Positions 29,951-39,349 of a stretch of DNA of 64,000 bases are shown one piece after another. Within the stretch, counting starts at the first letter, position 1. Every line of letters starts with the position of its first letter. Source of the stretch: Salisaeta longa DSM 21114 (lineage in GTDB: Bacteria; Bacteroidota; Rhodothermia; Rhodothermales; Salinibacteraceae); NCBI RefSeq assembly GCF_000419585.1, contig NZ_ATTH01000001.1:1572005-1636004 (forward strand), in the 5' to 3' direction. The notes beneath the pieces were generated by a model. It searched no databases. It was not told the origin of the DNA and saw only the letters and a list, made by a program, of their open reading frames with translations. Made by a program: the position numbers and the translations under genes.

Positions 29951-32407
29951 ATGAGATATCTGGGATGGATTTGGATCGCGCTTGCATGGGCCCTGCCGGT
30001 GCATGCACAAACAACGCCGGGGGCGTACGTGTCGCACCGGGCCACGCCGCACGGGGCAACGATCACGGCCGAACACGCGACGGCCCGCGTCACCTTCTAC
30101 CGCCCCGCCGTGGTGCGCATCGACTGGCTGCCCCGTGGGGCCACCGCGCCGGATAGCTCGTTTACCGTGGTGGCTACGCCCGAACCGGTGGCCGTGCGCA
30201 GCCACGCCACCGCCACGGCCCTCTACCTGCGCAGCCCGCGCGCTACCGTCACCGTTACGAAAGACCCGGTGCGCATTCACGTGGCCCGCGACGGGGCGCC
30301 CGTCCTGCAGGCCGCCCCCGACAGCAGCGTCGTCTTTGCCGACACCACCGTGAGCGTTCGCTTTGCGCTCGATCCCACCACGCACGTGTACGGCTCCGGC
30401 GAGCGCGGCCATCAGTTCGACCTGCGCGGCACGGCCTTTCGGCTCTACAACACGCAGCAGTACGGCTACCAGACCGCCCCGAAGGTCATGAAGGTGAACG
30501 TGCCGTTCTTTCCCACCTCGGGTGGCTACGCGGCCTTCATCGACAACACCTATCCGGGGTACCTGGACGTCGGCGTGGCCGACACTACCGCCTGGCGCTA
30601 CGCGGCCTACGAGCCGGAGGGCACCCTCACGTATTATGTCATCGCCGCCCGCGCCATCCCCGAGCAATTGCGCCACTATACGTGGCTCACCGGCCGCCAA
30701 CCCATGCCGCCCAAATGGGGCCTGGGCTACATTCAGTCGCGCTACGGCTACCAAAACGCAGCCCACGCCCGCGGTGTCGTCGATACGCTGCGCACCAAAG
30801 GCTTTCCCGTCGACGGCCTCGTCCTCGACCTGTACTGGTTTGAGCACATGGGCGATTTGGCGTGGAACCGCGAGCGCTTCCCGCAGCCCTTCGACATGAT
30901 GCGCGACCTGAAGGCACGCGGCGTGCAAACGATTGCCATCACGGAGCCCTTCGTGGTGGAGCAGGCCCGCCTGTTCGATCCGCTTACCGATCGGGGCTGG
31001 GCGGGCGCCGGGCCGTCGGGCGAGCCGCTCATCATGGAGGACTGGTGGTCGTGCGCCACCGATGTGTGCCGCACGGCGCTCGTCGACCTCACCGATCCGG
31101 CCGCCCAGCAGTGGTGGTGGTCGCAGTACCCGGAGTTTATGGGCGATGCCATGGCCGGCTTGTGGACGGACCTGGGCGAACCGGAGCGCCACCCGCGCGC
31201 CATGACACACCACCTGGGCTCGGCGGAAAAGGTGCACAACATCTACAACTTTTTGTGGGCGCAAACGCTCTACGAAAACTTCCGCTCCTGGCGGCCCAAC
31301 CAGCGCATGTTCAACCTTACGCGCAGCGGATTCGCTGGCATTCAGCGCTACGGCACGTTTCTGTGGTCGGGGGATGTGGGGCGGAGCTTTTCGGCGTTTC
31401 AGCCGCAAACCGCCTTCATGCTCAACATGGGCCTTTCCGGCCTGAGCTACTACAGCTCCGACCTGGGCGGCTTTACCGGCGGCACCACCACCCCCGAGTT
31501 GTACGCACGGTGGCTGCAATACGGCGCGTTTACGCCCACCATGCGCGCCCACGGCGTTGAGCCGCAGCCCACCGAGCCGTGGGGCTACGGGCCACAGGTG
31601 GAGGCCATCGTGCGCGACTACGTGCGGCTGCGGTATCGCCTGATGCCGTACCTCTACTCCACTGCCTGGCAGAACCACACCACCGGCCTGCCCATCGTGC
31701 GGCCGCTCTTTTTCCTCGATCCCAGCGACCCGCACCTGCAGGGCTACGATGAGGCGTTTCTCTTCGGCGATGCCTTCCTCGTTGCGCCCGTGCAGCACGA
31801 GGGCCAGCGCGCCAAGACGGTGTACCTGCCGAAGGGAACGTGGGTGCACTACTGGACGGAAGCCGTGGTGGCCGGTGGCGACTCCGTGACGGTCGACGCG
31901 CCGCTTGCGCGCCTACCGCTCTTTGTACGCGCCGGCCGCATCGTCCCCACGCGCCCGGTGCGCCTGCATACCGGCGCGCAGCCCGCCGACAGCCTCGGCC
32001 TGCAGGTGTATCCGCACGCCACGTCGCCCGCGGCCTTTACGCTGTACGAGGACGACGGCCGCTCGCAAGCCTACGCCAGCGGGGCGTACGCCCTTACCCG
32101 CATCGAGCAGTCGATGGCCGGCGATGCGCTTCGCCTGACGGTGCACCCGGCGCAAGGAACCTACGACGGGCTGCCGGCCGAGCGCACGCTCACCGCTGCC
32201 ATTCACCGGATGGCAACCGCCCCGACGGCCGTGCACGTGAACGGAACGGCTGTGCCGCTTCGCTCCTCGCGGGCGGCGATGGCGCAGCGCGGCGGCGCCT
32301 TTTACGACGCCGACCGCCGCATCTTGCACGTGCGATGGACCGGACGGACCGATTCGGCGCAACGTCTCGTTGCACGCGGCGTGTCGCTTATTTCTGTCAC
32401 TCCATAA
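29951..32407 (+). CDS. GH31 family glycosidase (alpha-glucosidase/alpha-xylosidase)
   Basis: 818 residues starting MRYLGWIWIALAWALPVHAQ at 29951, a signal peptide; the longer upstream frame covers the operator region. GH31 marks: N-terminal beta domain; 'MPPKWGLGYIQSRYGYQN'; 'VDGLVLDLYWFEHMGD'; catalytic nucleophile Asp407 in 'WTDLGEP'; acid/base Asp475 in 'FLWSGDVG'; and 'RYRLMPYLYS'. It hydrolyses terminal alpha-linked sugars outside the cytoplasm; alpha-glucoside versus alpha-xyloside cannot be settled by eye. It lies 9 bases before a second glycosidase and ahead of an SSS symporter, forming a sugar-use operon, with LacI-type operators upstream. Confidence 0.92.
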   Translation: MRYLGWIWIALAWALPVHAQTTPGAYVSHRATPHGATITAEHATARVTFYRPAVVRIDWLPRGATAPDSSFTVVATPEPVAVRSHATATALYLRSPRATVTVTKDPVRIHVARDGAPVLQAAPDSSVVFADTTVSVRFALDPTTHVYGSGERGHQFDLRGTAFRLYNTQQYGYQTAPKVMKVNVPFFPTSGGYAAFIDNTYPGYLDVGVADTTAWRYAAYEPEGTLTYYVIAARAIPEQLRHYTWLTGRQPMPPKWGLGYIQSRYGYQNAAHARGVVDTLRTKGFPVDGLVLDLYWFEHMGDLAWNRERFPQPFDMMRDLKARGVQTIAITEPFVVEQARLFDPLTDRGWAGAGPSGEPLIMEDWWSCATDVCRTALVDLTDPAAQQWWWSQYPEFMGDAMAGLWTDLGEPERHPRAMTHHLGSAEKVHNIYNFLWAQTLYENFRSWRPNQRMFNLTRSGFAGIQRYGTFLWSGDVGRSFSAFQPQTAFMLNMGLSGLSYYSSDLGGFTGGTTTPELYARWLQYGAFTPTMRAHGVEPQPTEPWGYGPQVEAIVRDYVRLRYRLMPYLYSTAWQNHTTGLPIVRPLFFLDPSDPHLQGYDEAFLFGDAFLVAPVQHEGQRAKTVYLPKGTWVHYWTEAVVAGGDSVTVDAPLARLPLFVRAGRIVPTRPVRLHTGAQPADSLGLQVYPHATSPAAFTLYEDDGRSQAYASGAYALTRIEQSMAGDALRLTVHPAQGTYDGLPAERTLTAAIHRMATAPTAVHVNGTAVPLRSSRAAMAQRGGAFYDADRRILHVRWTGRTDSAQRLVARGVSLISVTP

Positions 32408-32416
32408 GCTGCCATC

Positions 32417-35137
32417 ATGCCCACCGGCTTCTTTGCATCTGGTCCCGCCGCCCGCTTTCCGCTGCCGCAGGGCCTCGCGGGCCTGGCGCTGCTTGTGGCG
32501 CTGTGCGTCCCCGCACGGGTCGCCGCTCAAGCGGTGCTGTTTCAGAACCAGGCCTATACCGTCACCGATACGTCGGTAACGCAAGGCCCCTTCCGCGCCG
32601 CGGCCCCTTCCCGCACGCGCCTCGTCTCCAACTACCAGCGCGAGCGGACGGCGCTCAACTTCAAGTTTAGCATCAACGGCGAAGACAACGAGGCGCCCTC
32701 CGGCGACGACCACCGGCTGCGGCTGCGCCCCGTCGACGGCCGCGTGCTGACGCCCGTGTACACCTTCGGCGAGCGCCCCGACGGATCGTTTCCGCGCCCC
32801 ACGGTGGCCGCGCCCCGCGGTACGGGCGACTCGGTGCGCGTCACCTTCCGCCTCGACATGCGCCCTGTGCTGCGGAGCTTCCGCCAACACGGCTTCTACG
32901 ATCCGCCGTCGGGCGCGCGCATCGCGGCCGAGGACTTTCGGTCGGTTGCCATTGTGGGCGACGTCGATCCGCTCATCTGGGATTTCGAGCGGGCCGCCCG
33001 CTCGCCGCGCTTTCGCCTCACCGACCCCGACGGCGATGGGGTGTACCACGTGACCCTCACGTTTGCCGCGCGCGACGTGCGGCCCCTCAATGCCAAAGGC
33101 CAAGCCGTATGGACCCTCAGCAAAGACCTTGACCGCTTCCCCACGTACCGCTCCGAGCAGCGGCTCGTGGACGCCCTCTACAACCTGTCGCTCGAAGAGC
33201 TGCTGCTTAGCGTCCGCGACGACGGCGCGTTTATGGCGGGCGCCAAGTGGACCGGCGTGTGGACGCGCGACATCAGCTACAGCATTCTGCTGAGCCTTGC
33301 GTTTTTGCACCCCGAAGCGGCGAAAAAGAGCCTGATGCACAAGGTGACGCCCGATGGCCGCATCATCCAAGACACCGGCACCGGCGGCTCGTGGCCCATC
33401 TCCACCGACCGCATGACGTGGGCCGTGGCGGCGTGGGAGGTGTACCTGGCCACCGGCGACCGCGACTGGCTCACCACCATCTACCCCATCATCAAGCGCT
33501 CGGCGGAAGACGACCTGCGCACGGCCTACGACGAAGCCAGCGGCCTCTTTTACGGCGAGTCGTCGTTTCTGGACTGGCGCGAGCAGTCGTACCCCAAGTG
33601 GCTGTCGCCCACCGGCATCTACCTCTCGCAGGCCCTGGGCACCAACGCAGTGCACTACCGCACGTACGACCTGCTGGCCACCATGGCCCAGGAGCTAGGC
33701 GCACCGGCCAAGCGGTGGCGCACCATCGCGCAAAGTGTTCGCGCGGCCATGAACGACCGGCTTTGGCTGCCCGACCGTGGCTACTACGGGCAATACCGGT
33801 ACGGCCGCAACTACTACACCGTCTCGCCGCGCGCCGAGGCGCTGGGCGCCTCCCTGTCCATTCTGTTTGGCATTGCCACAGGGGAACGGGCCCGCACGCT
33901 GGCCACCCATCAGCCGGTAACGCCCTTTGGCGTGCCCACGATTTGGCCCTACATCCCCGACATCCCGCCGTACCATAACGCTAGCATGTGGCCCTTCGTG
34001 CAGGCGTACTGGACCTGGGCCAACGCCGAGGCGGGCAACACGCCCGGCGTTACGCAGGGCCTGGGCAGCCTCTACCGCGCCGCGGCCCTCTTTTTGACCA
34101 ACAAGGAAAACATGGTCATCCAAACCGGCCACTTCGAGGGCACCCAAATCAACTCCGATCGCCAGTTGTGGAGCGTTGCGGGCACCCTCGCATCGGTGTA
34201 CCGCGTGCTGTTTGGCTTCCGCCTTCGGCCCGATGGGTTGCACCTGCAGCCGTTTGTGCCCAGGGCCTACAGCGGCACCCGCACCCTTACCGGCGTGCGC
34301 TACCACGACGCAACGCTCAACATCACCATGCGCGGGCACGGCAGCCGCATCGTGCAAACAACGCTGGACGGCGAGGCCCTGCGCCAGCCCGTCATCCCGG
34401 ATACCCTCTCCGGTACGCACAACATCACCCTTTTGCTAAGCGGTGGATTGCCCGAGGGCCGCGTGCATCACGTGGCGCATCGGTACACGCCGCGCGCGCC
34501 GCAGGTTACACGCACCGCGGGGAAACTATCGTGGGATGCCGTGGCCGATGCCGTGCGCTACCGCATCTACCGCAACGGCACGCTGGTGGACAGCACCACG
34601 GCGCTTCGATACGGCGTCGCGCCCACCGGCACGCTCTCGGAGTACCAGGTGAGCGCGGTAGGCCCCGACGGATTCTCCTCGTTTTTGAGCGCGCCGGTGC
34701 GCGTGATTCAGAACGACGCGGTGCGCACCCTGGAGCCGCCCGCTCCCCTGTCCACCGAAACCACCGGCTATCGCGGCGACGGGTACCTCGTGCTCACCAC
34801 CGACCGGCACACCACGGTCACTTTTACCCTGAACGTCGACGCGCCCGGCCTGTACGCCCTCGACGCCCGCTACGCAAACGGCAGCGGGCCGGTAAACACC
34901 GACAACAAGGCGGCCATCCGCACCGTGCTCGTGGACAACCGCCGGGTGGGCGCGCTGGTGATGCCGCAACGCGGCGACGACGTGTGGAGCGACTGGGGCT
35001 ACAGCAATCCCCTGCGCGTGCGCTTGCATCAGGGCACCCATAGCATCACCGTGCGTTTTACAGAAAGCAATAATAACATGAACGGAAATGTGAATACGGC
35101 TTATTTCGATCATTTGCGCCTCACGCGCCTGAAATAA
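32417..35137 (+). CDS. Secreted six-hairpin glycosidase with C-terminal FN3 and CBM-like domains
   Basis: 906 residues with a signal peptide ending near 'ARVAAQ'. After a beta-rich N-terminal part (about 40-230) comes an (alpha/alpha)6 toroid of GH63/GH15-like design: 'GAKWTGVWTRDISYSILL', 'SWPISTDRMTWAVAAWEVYL', 'DWREQSYPKWLSPTGIYLSQ', and 'VPTIWPYIPDIPPYHNASMWPF'. Conserved acids in the toroid are presumably catalytic. About 700-750 resembles FN3 ('AVRYRIYRNGTLVDS') and the last 130 residues look like a CBM6/35 lectin ('TGYRGDGYL', 'YFDHLRL'). It likely trims an alpha-linked oligo- or polysaccharide together with the GH31 enzyme. The exact GH family is not certain. Confidence 0.82.
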   Translation: MPTGFFASGPAARFPLPQGLAGLALLVALCVPARVAAQAVLFQNQAYTVTDTSVTQGPFRAAAPSRTRLVSNYQRERTALNFKFSINGEDNEAPSGDDHRLRLRPVDGRVLTPVYTFGERPDGSFPRPTVAAPRGTGDSVRVTFRLDMRPVLRSFRQHGFYDPPSGARIAAEDFRSVAIVGDVDPLIWDFERAARSPRFRLTDPDGDGVYHVTLTFAARDVRPLNAKGQAVWTLSKDLDRFPTYRSEQRLVDALYNLSLEELLLSVRDDGAFMAGAKWTGVWTRDISYSILLSLAFLHPEAAKKSLMHKVTPDGRIIQDTGTGGSWPISTDRMTWAVAAWEVYLATGDRDWLTTIYPIIKRSAEDDLRTAYDEASGLFYGESSFLDWREQSYPKWLSPTGIYLSQALGTNAVHYRTYDLLATMAQELGAPAKRWRTIAQSVRAAMNDRLWLPDRGYYGQYRYGRNYYTVSPRAEALGASLSILFGIATGERARTLATHQPVTPFGVPTIWPYIPDIPPYHNASMWPFVQAYWTWANAEAGNTPGVTQGLGSLYRAAALFLTNKENMVIQTGHFEGTQINSDRQLWSVAGTLASVYRVLFGFRLRPDGLHLQPFVPRAYSGTRTLTGVRYHDATLNITMRGHGSRIVQTTLDGEALRQPVIPDTLSGTHNITLLLSGGLPEGRVHHVAHRYTPRAPQVTRTAGKLSWDAVADAVRYRIYRNGTLVDSTTALRYGVAPTGTLSEYQVSAVGPDGFSSFLSAPVRVIQNDAVRTLEPPAPLSTETTGYRGDGYLVLTTDRHTTVTFTLNVDAPGLYALDARYANGSGPVNTDNKAAIRTVLVDNRRVGALVMPQRGDDVWSDWGYSNPLRVRLHQGTHSITVRFTESNNNMNGNVNTAYFDHLRLTRLK

Positions 35138-35200
35138 CGGATGCGCTTTCATACATTGGGCGTTACGCTTGTATTATTCCACCAATGAGCAACCGGCCGC

Positions 35201-36886
35201 ATGGATCTTTCGCTGGGTATTATCGACTGGAGCATCATCGCGCTATACTTTCTCGTCGTGTTTGGGGTGGCAGCCTGGGCCACCATCAAGGAACGAAGCG
35301 GCGAGGAAACCTCAGCGGATTACTTCTTGGCGGGGCGCAACGTCGGCTGGTTTGTGGTGGGCGCGTCGCTCTTTGCCTCCAACATTGGCAGCGAGCACCT
35401 GATTGGCCTCGCCGGCACGGGGGCGTCGAGCGGTGTGGCCGTCGGGCAGTTTGAGGTGCTGGCGTCGCTGATCTTGCTGCTTCTGGGCTGGGTGTTTGTG
35501 CCGTTTTACATCAAGAGCGGCGTGTTTACGATGCCCGAGTTTCTGGAGAAGCGCTACTCGTCGGGCGCGCGCTGGTACCTGGCCACGATTTCGATTGTGG
35601 GCTACGTGCTCACCAAGATCTCCGTCACGATCTTCGCGGGCGGCGTGGTGTTCGACGCCATTGGCGTGCCGTTTTGGACCGGCGCCTTCATTGTGGTGGG
35701 CGTTACCGGCCTCTACACCATCCTGGGCGGGCTGCGCGCGGTGCTCTACACCGACCTGATGCAGGTCTTCGTCCTCATTGGCGGCTCGGTGATGGTGACG
35801 CTGATCGGCATCTCGCAGTTGGGCGGCTGGACCGAGCTGCAGCAGATTGCAGGCGAGAGCTTCTTCGACATGTGGCTGCCCATGACGCACCCCGACTTTC
35901 CGTGGACGGGCATTCTCTTTGGCGCACCGATCCTGGGCATCTGGTACTGGTGTACCGATCAGTTCATTGTGCAGCGCACGCTCTCGGCCAAAAACGAGGA
36001 CCACGCCCGGCGCGGGTCGATGTTTGCCGGTTACCTGAAGCTCCTGCCGGTCTTTATCTTCGTGCTGCCCGGCATTGTGGCCTATGCGCTGCAACAGCAA
36101 GGGCTGCTGACGCTAGAGCAGCCGGATCAGGCGCTTCCGGTGTTGGTGGGCACGCTGCTTCCGGTGGGGCTGCGTGGCATTGTGGTGGCCGGTCTGCTGG
36201 CCGCGCTCATGAGCTCCCTGTCGAGCGTCTTCAACTCGTGCTCTACGCTGGTGACCTGGGACGTTTACCGCGAGCTTAAGCCCGATGCTACCGAACGGCA
36301 ACTCGTGTGGGTGGGGCGCCTGGCTACCGTTGGCCTGACCGTTTTGGGCCTGGCCTGGATTCCACTCATGGACAACATCAGCGGGCAGCTGTACACCTAC
36401 CTGCAGAGCGTACAGGGCTACATTGCCCCGCCCATCGCGGCGGTCTTTTTGCTCGGTGTGTTCTGGCAGCGTGTGAACGCGAAGGGCGCGCTGGCCTCGC
36501 TGGGCACCGGCTTTGTGCTGGGCGCGACCCGGCTGATCCTGGAGCTGATCAACGGCGCACAGAAAACGGGGCTGCCCGACGGCTCGGTGTGGGCCTACGT
36601 GGCCGAGATTAACTTCTTGCACCTGGCATTTTTCCTCTTCCTCATCTGCGTAGCGGTGCTCGTGATTGTGAGCTTGCTCACCGAGCCGCCGGCCCGCGAG
36701 AAAGTCGCCGGCCTCACCTATGCCACCGCCGATGAGCCGGTCGCGGGCCAAGAGACGGTTGATGCCAACCTGGCGGCCGCGATGGAAGGCACCGACGAAG
36801 ACACATCGGACTGGCGCCGGGTGGACCTCGGGCTCACGCTTTTCCTGCTTGCCCTCGTGGGCATGATGTGGTGGTACTTCAGCTGA
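35201..36886 (+). CDS. Sodium:solute symporter (SSS/SGLT family)
   Basis: 561 residues, 14 or so membrane helices, opening 'DWSIIALYFLVVFGVAAWATIK'. SGLT features: 'DYFLAGRNVGWFVVGASLFASNIGSEHLIGLAGTGA' (helix 1, sodium site), 'ILGGLRAVLYTDLMQVFVLI', 'WYWCTDQFIVQRTLSAK' and 'VAGLLAALMSSLSSVFNSCST' (helix 8 Ser pair of the Na2 site). It imports a sugar with Na+, probably the product of the two glycosidases upstream; 63 bases separate it from the second. A soluble segment of about 60 residues precedes the last helix. Confidence 0.9.
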   Translation: MDLSLGIIDWSIIALYFLVVFGVAAWATIKERSGEETSADYFLAGRNVGWFVVGASLFASNIGSEHLIGLAGTGASSGVAVGQFEVLASLILLLLGWVFVPFYIKSGVFTMPEFLEKRYSSGARWYLATISIVGYVLTKISVTIFAGGVVFDAIGVPFWTGAFIVVGVTGLYTILGGLRAVLYTDLMQVFVLIGGSVMVTLIGISQLGGWTELQQIAGESFFDMWLPMTHPDFPWTGILFGAPILGIWYWCTDQFIVQRTLSAKNEDHARRGSMFAGYLKLLPVFIFVLPGIVAYALQQQGLLTLEQPDQALPVLVGTLLPVGLRGIVVAGLLAALMSSLSSVFNSCSTLVTWDVYRELKPDATERQLVWVGRLATVGLTVLGLAWIPLMDNISGQLYTYLQSVQGYIAPPIAAVFLLGVFWQRVNAKGALASLGTGFVLGATRLILELINGAQKTGLPDGSVWAYVAEINFLHLAFFLFLICVAVLVIVSLLTEPPAREKVAGLTYATADEPVAGQETVDANLAAAMEGTDEDTSDWRRVDLGLTLFLLALVGMMWWYFS

Positions 36887-36981
36887 TCCGCCGCAGCGGG
36901 TGATGGGCCGCAGCGCGGTGCGACCCTCCATCGTCGTTTGATGTTCGCGCCGTTGCTGCTTGCGCCCGGCCAAGCAGCGGC

Positions 36982-37758
36982 CTATCCGGCCCATTCGTAC
37001 AGCAGGATGCCCCCCGCCACGGCCACGTTGAGCGACTCGACCCCGGCGCGGCCCGCGGCGCCGGGCAGGGCGACGGGCTCGTGCAGGCGATCGCGCACCG
37101 CCGCACTCAGGCCGTGCGCCTCGCTCCCCATCACGAGGACGGCCGGCGTCTGTGGCGTCCACGCCCCGGCGGGCGTGCCGTACAGGTCGGCGCCGTAGTG
37201 CGTAAAGCCGCGTTGCTGCAGCGCATCGAGCGCGGCCCCGAGCGTTGGCGTCGCCGCGAGGCGGAGGTCCCACTGCGCCCCCATGCCCGCCCGCAGCACC
37301 TTTGGGTGGAAGACATCGGCCGTGCCCGGTCCGCACAGCACCGCCTCGATCCCGAACCAGGCCGCGGTGCGCAGCAGCGTTCCTACGTTGCCCGGATCCT
37401 GCACCCCGTCGAGCGCGAGTACCGTGGCCGCTTCCGTTAGCGCTTCGGGCGACACGTACGTCTGCTCCACCACGGCAAGCACGCCCTGCGCGTGCGCCAC
37501 ATCGGAGAGCTGCGCCATCGTCGCAGCATCGGTGCGGTACCACGGCACGTTGGCGTCGGCCAGCATGGTGCGCACCGCCGACTGCTCGGCCGCTTCTTGC
37601 GTGACGACGCCCTCCACGACGGGCGCGCCCGCCGCGAGGGCCGCTTCCACACTGCGCACCCCCTCAATGAGCGTGCGCCCGGTGCGCTTCCGATATTTGC
37701 GCTGCCCGAGGCGCGCGATGGCTTTGCGACGGCGATTGGATAGCGCAGGAAGATGCAT
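36982..37758 (-). CDS. SpoU/TrmH-family RNA 2'-O-methyltransferase
   Basis: 258 residues from MHLPALSNRRRKA (37758; a start at 37788 is possible). The SPOUT knot motifs are visible: motif 1 'VLALDGVQDPGNVGTLLRTAAWFG', motif 2 'AVLVMGSEAHGLSAAVRD' and motif 3 'ESLNVAVAGGILLYEWA'. An N-terminal substrate-binding part (about 10-90) contains 'RTLIEGVRSVEAAL', as in RlmB/TsnR-like proteins. It methylates ribose in rRNA or tRNA using S-adenosylmethionine; the target nucleotide is unknown. Confidence 0.9.
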   Translation of the reverse strand: MHLPALSNRRRKAIARLGQRKYRKRTGRTLIEGVRSVEAALAAGAPVVEGVVTQEAAEQSAVRTMLADANVPWYRTDAATMAQLSDVAHAQGVLAVVEQTYVSPEALTEAATVLALDGVQDPGNVGTLLRTAAWFGIEAVLCGPGTADVFHPKVLRAGMGAQWDLRLAATPTLGAALDALQQRGFTHYGADLYGTPAGAWTPQTPAVLVMGSEAHGLSAAVRDRLHEPVALPGAAGRAGVESLNVAVAGGILLYEWAG

Positions 37759-37930
37759 GCGTGAGGTTTCTGTTAACGTGAAGAGCACATCAGACGGGCA
37801 AGCAACCCGGCATTTGCTGCACCGTTAGGGCACGCCCTGCATCATACCGTGGGCTGGAAGCGGTTGCAGCGCGCTGTTTCTTTTGTCGCCCACCCGCACG
37901 CTTGATCGTTCACCTACGCCATCGTTCCCC

Positions 37931-39238
37931 ATGCCCTTCAAACAAGACGTGTACAACCGCTCCGTGTATCGCGAACCGGCCCCCATCGACCACGCGGCCG
38001 ATCCCTTTCAGGCCATGATGGAGCGGTTCGACGTCGCCGCAGAAATCCTGGAGCTCAACCCGGGCTTCTACGAGTACCTGTGCCGTCCGGCCCATGTACA
38101 CACCGTTTCGATTCCGGTGGTGATGGACACCGGCCACATCCGGGTGTTTGAAGGCTACCGCGTGATCCACAACAACGTGCTGGGGCCCAGCAAGGGCGGC
38201 ATTCGCTACGCGCCCGACGTGAGCGTGAGCGAGGTGAAAGCCCTGGCCGCCTGGATGACCTGGAAGTGCGCCGTGGTGGATGTGCCCTTTGGCGGCGCCA
38301 AGGGCGGCGTGATTTGCAACCCGCGCGACATGAGTCCCGGTGAGCTGGAACGCCTGACGCGCCGCTACACGGCCAACCTGCTGGACGTGTTTGGCCCCGA
38401 CCGCGACATCCCGGCGCCCGACATGAACACCAACGACCAGATCATGGCGTGGATACTGGACACGTATTCGATGCACGCACGCCGCACCGAGAACGCCGTG
38501 GTGACAGGCAAGCCGGTGGGGCTGGGCGGATCGCGGGGGCGCACCGAGGCCACCGGCCGTGGCGTGATGACCGTAACGCTGGCCGCGCTGGACCGCGTGG
38601 GCCTCGATGCTGCCGATTGCACCGTGGCCGTGCAGGGCTTTGGCAACGTAGGCTCCATCGCAGCCAAGCTGCTCGCCGAACAGGGCTGCTCCATCGTCGC
38701 CGTGAGCGACGTCACCGGCGGCTACTACAACGCCGACGGCCTCGACATCCCGGCCATGATCGAGTACGTGAAGACCCACGACGGCACGCTGGACGGCTAC
38801 GAAGCCGCCGAGCCCCTGACCAACGAGGAGCTCCTGACGCTCGACGTGGACGTTCTTGTGCCCGCTGCGAAGGAAGATCAGGTTACCGAGGAGATCGCGC
38901 GCGACGTGCAGGCGAAAATTATCGCCGAAGGCGCGAACGGCCCCACCACCCCGGCGGCCGACACCGTCCTCAACGAGAAGGGCGTCATCGTCATCCCCGA
39001 TATTCTCGCAAACGCCGGCGGCGTCACCGTGTCGTACTTCGAGTGGGTGCAGGACCGCCAGGGCTATTTCTGGACGCTCGACCGCGTCAACGAGCGCCTG
39101 GACCGCATCATGACGCGGGCGTTTGACGGCGTGTTTGAGACCGCCGAAACGCACGATGTGTCGCTCCGCATTGGCGCCTACGTCATGTCTATCCGGAAGG
39201 TCGCCGAAGCGCTGCGCATCCGCGGCATCTACGCCTAA
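37931..39238 (+). CDS. gdhA: Glutamate dehydrogenase
   Basis: 435 residues from MPFKQDVYNRSVYREP (37931). It converts glutamate and 2-oxoglutarate plus ammonium. Motifs are 'NNVLGPSKGGIRYAP' (substrate Lys), 'MTWKCAVVDVPFGGAKGG' with Lys124 at the catalytic Lys position, and 'VAVQGFGNVGSIAAKLLAEQG', the Rossmann dinucleotide loop. 'GANGPTTPAAD' and 'ANAGGVTVSYFEWVQ' are C-terminal family signatures. Length and features match the short hexameric GDH group (NAD or dual specific). A hairpin terminator follows. Confidence 0.94.
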   Translation: MPFKQDVYNRSVYREPAPIDHAADPFQAMMERFDVAAEILELNPGFYEYLCRPAHVHTVSIPVVMDTGHIRVFEGYRVIHNNVLGPSKGGIRYAPDVSVSEVKALAAWMTWKCAVVDVPFGGAKGGVICNPRDMSPGELERLTRRYTANLLDVFGPDRDIPAPDMNTNDQIMAWILDTYSMHARRTENAVVTGKPVGLGGSRGRTEATGRGVMTVTLAALDRVGLDAADCTVAVQGFGNVGSIAAKLLAEQGCSIVAVSDVTGGYYNADGLDIPAMIEYVKTHDGTLDGYEAAEPLTNEELLTLDVDVLVPAAKEDQVTEEIARDVQAKIIAEGANGPTTPAADTVLNEKGVIVIPDILANAGGVTVSYFEWVQDRQGYFWTLDRVNERLDRIMTRAFDGVFETAETHDVSLRIGAYVMSIRKVAEALRIRGIYA

Positions 39239-39280
39239 CCGGCTGCGTGTACCGCTCATCACCGAAGGCCCAAATAACAG

Positions 39281-39310
39281 ACGGCCCGCTGCGGAGAGGC
39301 AACGGGCCGT
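39281..39310. terminator. Hairpin between convergent genes
   Basis: ACGGCCCG (39281-39288) pairs with CGGGCCGT (39303-39310) around a 14-base loop, followed on the plus strand by TTTGGTCGTTTGG. It lies between the glutamate dehydrogenase and the convergent TonB receptor and can serve both; the T tract is weak. Confidence 0.6.
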
Positions 39311-39349
39311 TTGGTCGTTTGGGCAGCGTGTCACACACGCTCAGGGGCG

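Noticed and set aside
29853-32407. Long antisense frames opposite the GH31, glycosidase and symporter genes
   Set aside because: They are by-products of GC-rich codon usage; no family motifs, and the plus-strand proteins are clear.
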